Source of the DNA: Calliopsis andreniformis
Taxonomy: Eukaryota > Arthropoda > Insecta > Hymenoptera > Andrenidae
Assembly: GCF_051401765.1 (NCBI RefSeq)
Contig: NW_027480568.1
Coordinates: 930,001 to 994,000 of the forward strand
Direction: 5' to 3'
Length of the DNA: 64,000 nucleotides
Shown here: one piece after another, positions 53,269-64,000 of the stretch
Numbering within the stretch: position 1 is the stretch's first letter
How the letters are laid out: each line of letters opens with the position of its first letter
Translations under genes and position numbers: made by a program
Notes under the pieces: model-generated
The model's input: the letters and a program-made list of their open reading frames with translations, nothing else
What the model was told of the DNA's origin: nothing
Database searches by the model: none

Positions 53269-56200
53269 TTGAAGATTGAGGATTGAAGATTGAGTATTGA
53301 GGATTGAAGATTGACGATTGAGGATTGAGGATTGAGGATTGAGGATTGAGGATTGAGGATTGAGGATAGAAGGTTGAGCATTGGGGATTGAAGATTGAGG
53401 TTTGAGGATTGAGGATTGAGGATTGAGGATTGAAGATTGAGTAATGAGGATTGAAGATTAAGATTGAGGATTGAGGTTTGAGGATTGAGGATTGAGGATT
53501 GAGGAATGAAGATTGAGTATTGAGGATTGAAGGTTGAGGATTGAGGATTGAGGATTCAGCATTGAGGATTGAAGATTGAGTACTGAGGATTGAAGATCAA
53601 GGTTGAGGATTGAGGACTGAGGGTTGAGGATTGAGGATTGAGGATTGAGGATAGAAGATTGAGGATTGCGTATTGAGGATAGAACATTGAGGATTGAGTA
53701 TTGAGTATTGAGGATTGAGGATTGAGGATTGAAGATTGAATATTGATGATTGAAGGTTGAGGATCGAGGATTGAGGGTTGTTGGTTGAGTACGAGGACTG
53801 AGGGTTGAGTATTGATGGTTGAGGTCTGAGGATTGAGGATTGAGGATTGAGGATTGATGATTGAGGATTCAGGATTGAGGATTGAAGATTGAGGATTGGG
53901 TATTGAGGATTGAAGAATGAGGATTGAGGATTGAGGGTTGAGGATTGAGGATTGAGAATTGAGTATTGAGGATTGAAGACTGAGTGTTGAGGGTTGAGTG
54001 ATGAGAATTGATGTTTGTGGATAGAGATTTGAAGATTGCAGATTGAGTATTGGGTATTGAAAACTGTGAATTGATGATACTCTCTTGAGGATTGAGGATT
54101 GACAACTGATTGTTGAGGACTGAGGGCTGAAGGTTGAGGATTCAGGATTGAGGATTCAGGATTGTGGATTGAGGATTGAGGATTGAGAATTGAAGATTGA
54201 GGACTGAGTATTGGGGGTTGTGGATTGAGGACGAGGACTGAGGGTTGAGTATTGATGTTTGAGGTCTGAGGATTGAGGGTTGAGGATTGAGAATTGAGGA
54301 TTGAGGATTGAAGATTGAGGATTGGGTACTGAGGATTGAAGAATGAGGATTGAGTATTGAGTATTGAGGATTGAGGATTGAGGATTGAGGATTGAAGATT
54401 GAGGATTAGGTATTGAGGATCGAAGAATGAGGATTGAGTATTGAGTATTGAGGATTGAGGATTGAGGAATGAAGATTGAGGATTAGGTATTGAGGATTGA
54501 AGAATGAGGATTGAGTATTGAGTATTGAGGATTGAGGATTGAAGATTGAGTATTGAGGATTGAAGATTGACGATTGAGGATTGAGGATTGAGGATTGAGG
54601 ATTGAAGATTGACGATTGAGGATTGAGGATTGAGGATTGATGATTGAGGATTGAGGATTGAGGATTGAAGATTGAGTATTGGGTATTGAAGATTGAGGAT
54701 TGAGGATTGAGGATTGTGGATTGAGGATTGAAGATTGAGTACTAAGGATTGAAGATTAAGATTGAGGATTGAGGATTGAGGATTGAGGATTGAGGATTGA
54801 GGATTGAAGATTGAGTATTGAGGATTGAAGATTGAGGATTGAGGATTGAGGATTGAGGATTGAGGATAGAAGATTGAGTATTGAGGATTGAGGATTGAGG
54901 ATTGAGGATTGAGGATTGAGGATTGAGGATTGCGGATAGAAGATTGAGGATTGGGTATTGCGGATTGAACATTGAGGATTGAGGATTGAGGATTGAGGAT
55001 TGAGGACTGAAGATTGAATATTGATGATTGAATATTGAGGATTGAGGATTGATGGTTGTGGATTGAGGACGAGGACTGAGGGTTGACTACTGCTGTTTGA
55101 GGTCTGAGGATTGAGGATTGAGGATTGATAATTGAGGATTGAGGATTGAGGATTGAAGATTGAGAATTGGGTATTGAGGATTGAAGAATGAGGATTGAGG
55201 ATTGAGGATTGAGAATTGAGGATTGAGGATTGAGGATTGAAGATTGAGAATTGGGTATTGAGGATTGAAGAATGAGGATTGAGGATTGAGGATTGAGGAT
55301 TGAGGATTGAAGACTGAGTGCTGATGTTTGAGTGATGAGAATTGATGTTTGTGGATAGAGATTTGAAGATTGCAGATTGAGTATTGAGTATTGAAGACTG
55401 TGAATTGATGATATTCTCTTGAGGATTGAGGATTGACAACTGATTGTTGAGGACTGAGGGCTGAAGGTTGAGGATTCAGGATTGAGGATTCAGGACTGTG
55501 GATTGAGGATTGAGGATTGAGGATTGAGAATTGAAGATTGAGGATTGAGTATTGGGGGTTGTGGATTGAGGACGAGGACTGAGGGTTGAGTATTGATGTT
55601 TGAGGTCTGAGGATTGAGGGTTGAGGATTGAGAATTGAGGATTGAGGATTGAAGATTGAGGATTGGGTACTGAGGATTGAAGAATGAGGATTGAGTATTG
55701 AGTATTGAGGATTGAGGATTGAGGATTGAGGATTGAAGATTGAGGATCAGGTATTGAGGATTGAAGAATGAGGATTGAGTATTGAGTATTGAGGATTGAG
55801 GATTGAAGATTGAGTATTGAGGATTGAAGATTGACGATTGAGGATTGAGGATTGAGGATTGAGGATTGAGGATTGAGGATTGAGGATTGAAGATTGAGTA
55901 TTGGGTATTGAAGATTGAGGATTGACGATTGAGGATTGTGGATTGAGGATTGAAGATTGAGTACTGAGGATTGAAGATTAAGATTGAGGATTGAGGATTG
56001 AGGATTGAGGATTGAGGAGGGAGGATTGAAGATTGAGGATTGGGTATTGTGGATTGAAGAATGAGTATTGAGGATTGAGGATTGAGGATTGAGGATTGAA
56101 GATTGAGTATTGAGGATTGAAGATTGTCGATTGAGGATTGAGGATTGAGGATTGAGGATTGAGGATTGAGGATTGAGGATTGAGGATTGAAGATTGAGTA

Positions 56201-56606
56201 TTGAGGATTGAGGATTGAAGATTGAGTATTGAGGATTGAAGATTGACGATTGAGGATTGAGGATTGAGGATTGAGGACTGAGGATTGAGGATTGAGGATT
56301 GAGGAAAGAAGGTTGAGCATTGGGGATTGAAGATTGAGGATTGACGATGGGAGGATTGAGGATTGCGGATAGAAGATTGAGAATTGGGGACTGAGGATTC
56401 AAGATTGAGGATCGAAGATTGAGAATTGAGGATTGAAGATTGATAATTGAGGATTCAGGATTGAAGATTGAGTATTGAGGATAGAAGATTGAGGATTGAG
56501 GATTGTCGATTAAGGATTGTGGATGAGGGCTGAGGGTTGAGGATTGAGGTTTGAGGACTGAGGACTGAGGATTGAGGATTGAGAATTGAGGATTGAGGAT
56601 TGAGGA
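53269..56606 (-). repeat. Right-arm higher-order unit, copy R4 (~3.34 kb, internally deleted)
   Basis: It follows R3 at an offset of 5077 (landmark 54064), then 5231 at landmark 55398 because of 154 extra bp (22 heptads) around 55120-55270. Near 56010 it jumps from the pattern seen at 61301 directly into a GAGGAGGGAGG module otherwise found inside the 2371-bp block, so roughly the last third of a full unit is missing. Confidence 0.8.
54480..56005 (-). repeat. Segment duplicated 5293 bp downstream
   Basis: It matches 59773-61298 at a constant offset of 5293. Shared diagnostic variants include GATAATTGAGG near 55127/60420 and GAGGATCAGG at about 55744/61037. The open frames within both copies translate identically. 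Confidence 0.83.
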
Positions 56607-57959
56607 TTGAAGATTGAGGATTGAAGATTGAGTATTGAGGATTGAAGATTGACGATTGAGGATTGAGGATTGAGGATTGAGGATTGAGGATTGAGGATTG
56701 AGGATAGAAGGTTGAGCATTGGGGATTGAAGATTGAGGTTTGAGGATTGAGGATTGAGGATTGAGGATTGAAGATTGAGTAATGAGGATTGAAGATTAAG
56801 ATTGAGGATTGAGGTTTGAGGATTGAGGATTGAGGATTGAGGATTGAGGAATGAAGATTGAGTATTGAGGATTGAAGGTTGAGGATTGAGGATTGAGTAT
56901 TCAGCATTGAGGATTGAAGATTGAGTACTGAGGATTGAAGATCAAGGTTGAGGATTGAGGACTGAGGGTTGAGGATTGAGGATTGAGGATTGAGGATTGA
57001 AGATTGAGGATTGCGTATTGAGGATAGAACATTGAGGATTGAGTATTGAGTATTGAGGATTGAGGATTGAGGATTGAAGATTGAATATTGATGATTGAAG
57101 GTTGAGGATCGAGGATTGAGGGTTGTTGGTTGAGTACGAGGACTGAGGGTTGAGTATTGATGGTTGAGGTCTGAGGATTGAGGATTGAGGATTGAGGATT
57201 GATGATTGAGGATTCAGGATTGAGGATTGAAGATTGAGGATTGGGTATTGAGGATTGAAGAATGAGGATTGAGGATTGAGGGTTGAGGATTGAGGATTGA
57301 GGATTGAGTATTGAGGATTGAAGACTGAGTGTTGAGGGTTGAGTGATGAGAATTGATGTTTGTGGATAGAGATTTGAAGATTGCAGATTGAGTATTGGGT
57401 ATTGAAAACTGTGAATTGATGATACTCTCTTGAGGATTGAGGATTGACAACTGATTGTTGAGGACTGAGGGCTGAAGGTTGAGGATTCAGGATTGAGGAT
57501 TCAGGATTGTGGATTGAGGATTGAGGATTGAGAATTGAAGATTGAGGACTGAGTATTGGGGGTTGTGGATTGAGGACGAGGACTGAGGGTTGAGTATTGA
57601 TGTTTGAGGTCTGAGGATTGAGGGTTGAGGATTGAGAATTGAGGATTGAGGATTGAAGATTGAGGATTGGGTACTGAGGATTGAAGAATGAGGATTGAGT
57701 ATTGAGTATTGAGGATTGAGGATTGAGGATTGAGGATTGAAGATTGAGGATTAGGTATTGAGGATCGAAGAATGAGGATTGAGTATTGAGTATTGAGGAT
57801 TGAGGATTGAGGATTGAAGATTGAGGATTAGGTATTGAGGATTGAAGAATGAGGATTGAGTATTGAGTATTGAGGATTGAGGATTGAAGATTGAGTATTG
57901 AGGATTGAAGATTGACGATTGAGGATTGAGGATTGAGGATTGAGGATTGAAGATTGACG

Positions 57960-59328
57960 ATTGAGGATTGAGGATTGAGGATTGATGATTGAGGATTGAG
58001 GATTGAGGATTGAAGATTGAGTATTGGGTATTGAAGATTGAGGATTGAGGATTGAGGATTGTGGATTGAGGATTGAAGATTGAGTACTAAGGATTGAAGA
58101 TTAAGATTGAGGATTGAGGATTGAGGATTGAGGATTGAGGATTGAGGATTGAAGATTGAGTATTGAGGATTGAAGATTGAGGATTGAGGATTGAGGATTG
58201 AGGATTGAGGATAGAAGATTGAGTATTGAGGATTGAAGATTGAGGATTGAGGATTGAGGATTGAGGATTGAGGATTGAGGATTGAGGATTGCGGATAGAA
58301 GATTGAGGATTGGGTATTGCGGATTGAACATTGAGGATTGAGGATTGAGGATTGAGGATTGAGGACTGAAGATTGAATATTGATGATTGAATATTGAGGA
58401 TTGAGGATTGATGGTTGTGGATTGAGGACGAGGACTGAGGGTTGACTACTGCTGTTTGAGGTCTGAGGATTGAGGATTGAGGATTGATAATTGAGGATTG
58501 AGGATTGAGGATTGAAGATTGAGAATTGGGTATTGAGGATTGAAGAATGAGGATTGAGGATTGAGGATTGAGGATTGAGAATTGAGGATTGAGGATTGAG
58601 GATTGAAGATTGAGAATTGGGTATTGAGGATTGAAGAATGAGGATTGAGGATTGAGGATTGAGGATTGAGGATTGAGGATTGAAGATTGAGTATTGAGGA
58701 TTGAAGATTGAGGATTGAGGATTGAGGATTGAGGATTGATGATTGAGGATTGAGGATTGAGGATTGAAGATTGAGTATTGGGTATTGAAGATTGAGGATT
58801 GAGGATTGAGGATTGTGGATTGAGGATTGAAGATTGAGTACTAAGGATTGAAGATTAAGATTGAGGATTGAGGATTGAGGATTGAGGATTGAGGATTGAG
58901 GATTGAAGATTGAGTATTGAGGATTGAAGATTGAGGATTGAGGATTGAGGATTGAGGATTGAGGATAGAAGATTGAGTATTGAGGATTGAAGATTGAGGA
59001 TTGAGGATTGAGGATTGAGGATTGAGGATTGAGGATTGAGGATTGCGGATAGAAGATTGAGGATTGGGTATTGCGGATTGAACATTGAGGATTGAGGATT
59101 GAGGATTGAGGATTGAGGACTGAAGATTGAATATTGATGATTGAATATTGAGGATTGAGGATTGATGGTTGTGGATTGAGGACGAGGACTGAGGGTTGAC
59201 TACTGCTGTTTGAGGTCTGAGGATTGAGGATTGAGGATTGAGAATTGAGGATTGAGGATTGAGGATTGAAGATTGAGAATTGGGTATTGAGGATTGAAGA
59301 ATGAGGATTGAGGATTGAGGATTGAGGA
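57960..59328 (-). repeat. Tandem duplication at 754-bp spacing inside R5
   Basis: Segments of about 615 bp (57960-58574 and 58714-59328) match at a constant offset of 754, for example ATTGATGATT at 57981 and 58735. The copies differ at GATAATTG (58487) against GAGAATTG (59241). The edges are approximate because they lie in canonical heptads. Confidence 0.78.
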
Positions 59329-59772
59329 TTGAGGATTGAAGACTGAGTGCTGATGTTTGAGTGATGAGAATTGATGTTTGTGGATAGAGATTTGAAGATT
59401 GCAGATTGAGTATTGAGTATTGAAGGCTGTGAATTGATGATATTCTCTTGAGGATTGAGGATTGACAACTGATTGTTGAGGACTGAGGGCTGAAGGTTGA
59501 GGATTCAGGATTGAGGATTCAGGACTGTGGATTGAGGATTGAGGATTGAGGATTGAGAATTGAAGATTGAGGATTGAGTATTGGGGGTTGTGGATTGAGG
59601 ACGAGGACTGAGGGTTGAGTATTGATGTTTGAGGTCTGAGGATTGAGGGTTCAGGATTGAGAATTGAGGATTGAGGATTGAAGATTGAGGATTGGGTACT
59701 GAGGATTGAAGAATGAGGATTGAGTATTGAGTATTGAGGATTGAGGATTGAGGATTGAGGATTGAAGATTGA

Positions 59773-61298
59773 GGATTAGGTATTGAGGATTGAAGAATGA
59801 GGATTGAGTATTGAGTATTGAGGATTGAGGATTGAAGATTGAGTATTGAGGATTGAAGATTGACGATTGAGGATTGAGGATTGAGGATTGAGGATTGAAG
59901 ATTGACGATTGAGGATTGAGGATTGAGGATTGATGATTGAGGATTGAGGATTGAGGATTGAAGATTGAGTATTGGGTATTGAAGATTGAGGATTGAGGAT
60001 TGAGGATTGTGGATTGAGGATTGAAGATTGAGTACTAAGGATTGAAGATTAAGATTGAGGATTGAGGATTGAGGATTGAGGATTGAGGATTGAGGATTGA
60101 AGATTGAGTATTGAGGATTGAAGATTGAGGATTGAGGATTGAGGATTGAGGATTGAGGATAGAAGATTGAGTATTGAGGATTGAGGATTGAGGATTGAGG
60201 ATTGAGGATTGAGGATTGAGGATTGCGGATAGAAGATTGAGGATTGGGTATTGCGGATTGAACATTGAGGATTGAGGATTGAGGATTGAGGATTGAGGAC
60301 TGAAGATTGAATATTGATGATTGAATATTGAGGATTGAGGATTGATGGTTGTGGATTGAGGACGAGGACTGAGGGTTGACTACTGCTGTTTGAGGTCTGA
60401 GGATTGAGGATTGAGGATTGATAATTGAGGATTGAGGATTGAGGATTGAAGATTGAGAATTGGGTATTGAGGATTGAAGAATGAGGATTGAGGATTGAGG
60501 ATTGAGAATTGAGGATTGAGGATTGAGGATTGAAGATTGAGAATTGGGTATTGAGGATTGAAGAATGAGGATTGAGGATTGAGGATTGAGGATTGAGGAT
60601 TGAAGACTGAGTGCTGATGTTTGAGTGATGAGAATTGATGTTTGTGGATAGAGATTTGAAGATTGCAGATTGAGTATTGAGTATTGAAGACTGTGAATTG
60701 ATGATATTCTCTTGAGGATTGAGGATTGACAACTGATTGTTGAGGACTGAGGGCTGAAGGTTGAGGATTCAGGATTGAGGATTCAGGACTGTGGATTGAG
60801 GATTGAGGATTGAGGATTGAGAATTGAAGATTGAGGATTGAGTATTGGGGGTTGTGGATTGAGGACGAGGACTGAGGGTTGAGTATTGATGTTTGAGGTC
60901 TGAGGATTGAGGGTTGAGGATTGAGAATTGAGGATTGAGGATTGAAGATTGAGGATTGGGTACTGAGGATTGAAGAATGAGGATTGAGTATTGAGTATTG
61001 AGGATTGAGGATTGAGGATTGAGGATTGAAGATTGAGGATCAGGTATTGAGGATTGAAGAATGAGGATTGAGTATTGAGTATTGAGGATTGAGGATTGAA
61101 GATTGAGTATTGAGGATTGAAGATTGACGATTGAGGATTGAGGATTGAGGATTGAGGATTGAGGATTGAGGATTGAGGATTGAAGATTGAGTATTGGGTA
61201 TTGAAGATTGAGGATTGACGATTGAGGATTGTGGATTGAGGATTGAAGATTGAGTACTGAGGATTGAAGATTAAGATTGAGGATTGAGGATTGAGGAT
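59773..61298 (-). repeat. Second copy of the 54480-56005 segment
   Basis: It matches the earlier segment at an offset of 5293. After 61298 this copy continues into GAGGCTTGAGG and a full set of heptads to landmark 62184, whereas the earlier copy breaks off. This copy is therefore probably closer to the ancestral arrangement. Confidence 0.82.
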
Positions 61299-64000
61299 TG
61301 AGGCTTGAGGATTGAGGATTGAAGATTGAGTATTGAGGATTGAAGATTGAGGATTGAGGATTGAGGATTGAGGATTGAGGATTGAGGATTGAGGATTGCG
61401 GATAGAAGATTGAGGATTGGGTATTGCGGATTGAACATTGAGGATTGAGGATTGAGGATTGAGGATTGAGGACTGAAGATTGAATATTGATGATTGAATA
61501 TTGAGGATTGAGGATTGATGGTTGTGGATTGAGGACGAGGACTGAGGGTTGACTACTGCTGTTTGAGGCCTGAGGATTGAGGATTGAGGATTGAGAACTG
61601 AGGATTGAGGATTGAGCATTGAAGATTGAGAATTGGGTATTGAGGATTGAAGAATGAGGATTGAGGATTGAGGATTGAGGATTGAGGATTGAGGATTGAG
61701 TATTGGGGGTTGTGGATTGAGGACGAGGACTGAGGGTTGAGTATTGATGTTCGAGGTCTGAGGATTGAGGGTTGAGGATTGAGAATTGAGGATTGAGGAT
61801 TGAAGATTGAGGATTGGGTATTGAGGATTGAAGAATGAGGATTGAGTACTGAGTATTGAGGATTGAGGATTGAAGATTGAGTATTGAGCATTGAATATTG
61901 ACGATTGAGGATTGAGGATTGAGGATTGATGATTGAGGATTGAGGATTGAGGATTGAAGATTGAGTATTGAGGATTGAAGATTGAGGATTGAGGATTGAG
62001 GTTTGAGGATTGAGGATTGAAGATTGAGTACTGAGGATTGAAGATTAAGATTGAGGATTGATGATTGAGGATTGAGGATTGAAGATTGAGGATTGGGGAC
62101 TGAGTATTGAGGGTTGAGTGATGAGAATTGATGCTTGTGGATAGAGGTCTGAAGATTGCAGATTGAGTATTGAGTATTGAAAACTGTGAATTGAGGATAT
62201 TCTACTGAGGATTGAGGATTGACAACTGATTGTTGAGGACTTAGGGCTGAAGATTGAGGATTCAGGGTTGAGGGTTCAGGATTGATGTTTGAGGACTGAG
62301 GATTGAGGATTGAGGATTGAGGATTGAAGACTGAGGATTGGGTATTGAGGATTGAACATTGAGGATTGAGTGTTGAGGATAGAGGATTGAGGATTGAGGA
62401 TTGAAGTTTGAATATTAATGACTGTATATTGAGGATTGAGGATTGAGGGTTGTGGATTGAGGACGAGGACTGAGGGTTGAGTATTGATGTTTGAAGTCTG
62501 AGGATTCAGGATTGAAGATTGCTCATTGAGGATAGAAGATTGAGGATTGAGGATTGTCGATTAAGGATTGAGGATGAGGTCTGAGGGTTGAGGATTGAGG
62601 TTTGAGGACTGAGGACTGAGGATTGAGAATTGAGAAATGAGGATTGAGGGTTGTGGATTGAAGATTGAGTATTGAGGATTGACGATTGAGGATTGAGGAT
62701 TGAGTATTGACGATTGAGGATTGCAGACTGAGTATTGAGGATTGACGATGTGAGGATTGAGGATTGCGGATAGAAGATTGAGAATTGGGGACTGAGGATT
62801 CAAGATTGAGGATCGAAGATTGAGAATTGAGGATTGAAGATTGATAATTGAGGATTCAGGATTGAAGATGGAGTATTGAGGATAGAAGATTGAGGATTGA
62901 GGATTGTCGATTAAGGATTGAGGATGAGGGCTGAGGGTTGAGGATTGAGGTTTGAGGACTGAGGACTGAGGATTGAGGATTGAGAATTGAGGATTGAGGA
63001 TTGAGGATTGAAGATTGAGGATTGGGTATTGAGGATTGAAGAATGAGGATTGAGGATTGAGGATTGAGGATTGAGGATTGAAGATTGAGTATTGAGCATT
63101 GAAGCCTGACGATTTTAGGATTGAGGATTGAGGATTGAGGACTGAGGATGGAGGATTGAAGATTGAGAATTGAGGATTGAAGATTGAGGATCGAGGACTG
63201 AGGATTGAGGATTGAGGATTGAGGATTGAAGAATGAGGATTGAGGATTGAGGATTGAGGATTGAGGATTGAAGACTGAGTATTGAGGATTGAAGATTGAG
63301 GATTGAGGAGTGAGTATTGAAGATTGAGGATTTGGGAGTGAGGATTGAAGATTGGGGTTTGAGGATTGAGGATTGAGGATTGAGGAGGGAGGATTGAAGA
63401 TTGAGGATTGGGTATTGTGGATTGAAGAATGAGTATTGAGGATTGAGGATTGAGGATTGAGGATTGAAGATTGAGTATTGAGGATTGAAGATTGACGATT
63501 GAGGATTGAGGATTGAGGATTGAGGATTGAGGATTGAGGATTGAGGATTGAGGATTGAAGATTGAGTATTGAGGATTGAAGATTGAGGATTGTGAATTGA
63601 GGATTCACGATTGAGGATTGAAGATTGAGGATTGAGGATTGACGATTGAGGATTGAGCATTGAAGATTGAGGATTCGGTATTGAGGATTGAAGAATGAGG
63701 ATTGAGTATTGAGTATTGAGGATTGAGGATTGAAGATTGAGTATTGAGGATTGAAGATTGACGATTGAGGATTGAGGATTGAGGATTGAGGACTGAGGAT
63801 TGAGGATTGAGGATTGAGGAAAGAAGGTTGAGCATTGGGGATTGAAGATTGAGGATTGACGATGGGAGGATTGAGGATTGCGGATAGAAGATTGAGAATT
63901 GGGGACTGAGGATTCAAGATTGAGGATCGAAGATTGAGAATTGAGGATTGAAGATTGATAATTGAGGATTCAGGATTGAAGATTGAGTATTGAGGATAGA

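Larger units (their letters stand above)
22474..64000 (-). repeat. Heptamer satellite array, right arm (G-rich on + strand)
   Basis: This is the same heptad family in reverse orientation: the + strand reads GGATTGA with variants such as AGATTGA, GTATTGA, GGACTGA and GGTTTGA. C is very scarce on the + strand. The landmark is present in reverse, with its CTGTG anchor at 23558, 24186, 24759, 26315, 29020, 29767 (truncated), 31260, 32398, 33410, 34038, 34709, 36272, 39033, 40297, 41797, 44168, 46539, 48987, 50167, 51667, 54064, 55398, 57409, 59427, 60691 and 62184. That is about one per 1.6 kb, against one per 0.6 kb in the left arm, so canonical heptads make up more of this arm. Landmarks fall into subtypes by what follows the anchor (GATATTCTCTTG, GATACTCTCTTG, GATATTCTACTG), and the subtypes track the higher-order copies. 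The array runs past the end of the window. Confidence 0.97.
56607..64000 (-). repeat. Right-arm higher-order unit, copy R5 (truncated by window end)
   Basis: Landmarks lie at 57409, 59427 (variant GGCTGTG), 60691 and 62184. It contains the 754-bp spaced duplication, the partner of the 54.5-56.0 kb segment, the TTAATGACTGTAT module near 62413 and the ACGATTTTAGG module near 63107. The last 1.6 kb match 46.9-48.1 kb and 52.0-53.2 kb. The unit is still running at the window end. Confidence 0.82.

Noticed and set aside
1..64000. Telomeric repeat
   Set aside because: The 7-bp length recalls the plant-type TTTAGGG repeat, but no rotation of GGATTGA matches it or other known telomere repeats, there is no GGG run, and the array has higher-order structure and a polarity switch.
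1..64000. tRNA, rRNA, riboswitch, promoter and terminator signals
   Set aside because: None was seen. Short AT-rich words in the landmark (AATATCC, ACAGTTT) are variant heptads and do not form a recognisable promoter or RNA fold.

Overview
The whole 64 kb window is one satellite-DNA block. I see no protein gene, RNA gene, transposon, CRISPR array or unique-sequence island. Almost every base belongs to a 7-bp repeat whose consensus is TCAATCC on one strand and GGATTGA on the other, with many single-base variants (TCAATCT, TCAATAC, TCAGTCC, TCAAACC, TCAATTC and others). The heptad register is kept nearly everywhere. The oddest-looking stretches, including a roughly 150-bp landmark that recurs about 60 times, also read as runs of diverged heptads. 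Register shifts are rare single-base losses or gains that recur at the same place in related copies.

Layout. From 1 to 22473 the C-rich heptad lies on the + strand (left arm). At 22472-22474 the polarity flips abruptly, and from 22474 to 64000 the + strand carries the G-rich heptad (right arm). Both arms are higher-order repeats (HORs). The left arm holds copies of a roughly 7-kb unit (134-7227, 7228-13782, 13783 onward). The first two copies each contain a tandem pair of 1454-bp blocks. A chimeric 1927-bp block was amplified at 16850-20703, followed by a return to the 7-kb unit up to the junction. The right arm starts with two copies of a roughly 9.98-kb unit (22474-32450 and from 32451). 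Then come a near-perfect triplication of a 2371-bp block (41057-48191) and progressively shortened, rearranged copies (48192-53268, 53269-56606, 56607-64000). Indels between copies are usually whole numbers of heptads.

Open reading frames of up to about 600 codons run through the C-rich strand. They are a by-product of the repeat: 7 and 3 are coprime, so all three frames read the same peptide (cycle S-I-L-N-P-Q-S) and none contains a stop unless a variant heptad creates one. I do not annotate them as genes.

Organism. Nothing in the window identifies a taxon. A block of at least 64 kb with nested HORs, homogenised copies and a polarity switch is typical of eukaryotic heterochromatin (pericentromeric, subtelomeric or a satellite knob). 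Heptanucleotide tandem repeats also exist in bacteria, for example in filamentous cyanobacteria, but I know of none this large. A eukaryote is therefore an inference of moderate to low confidence. The window ends inside the satellite on both sides.
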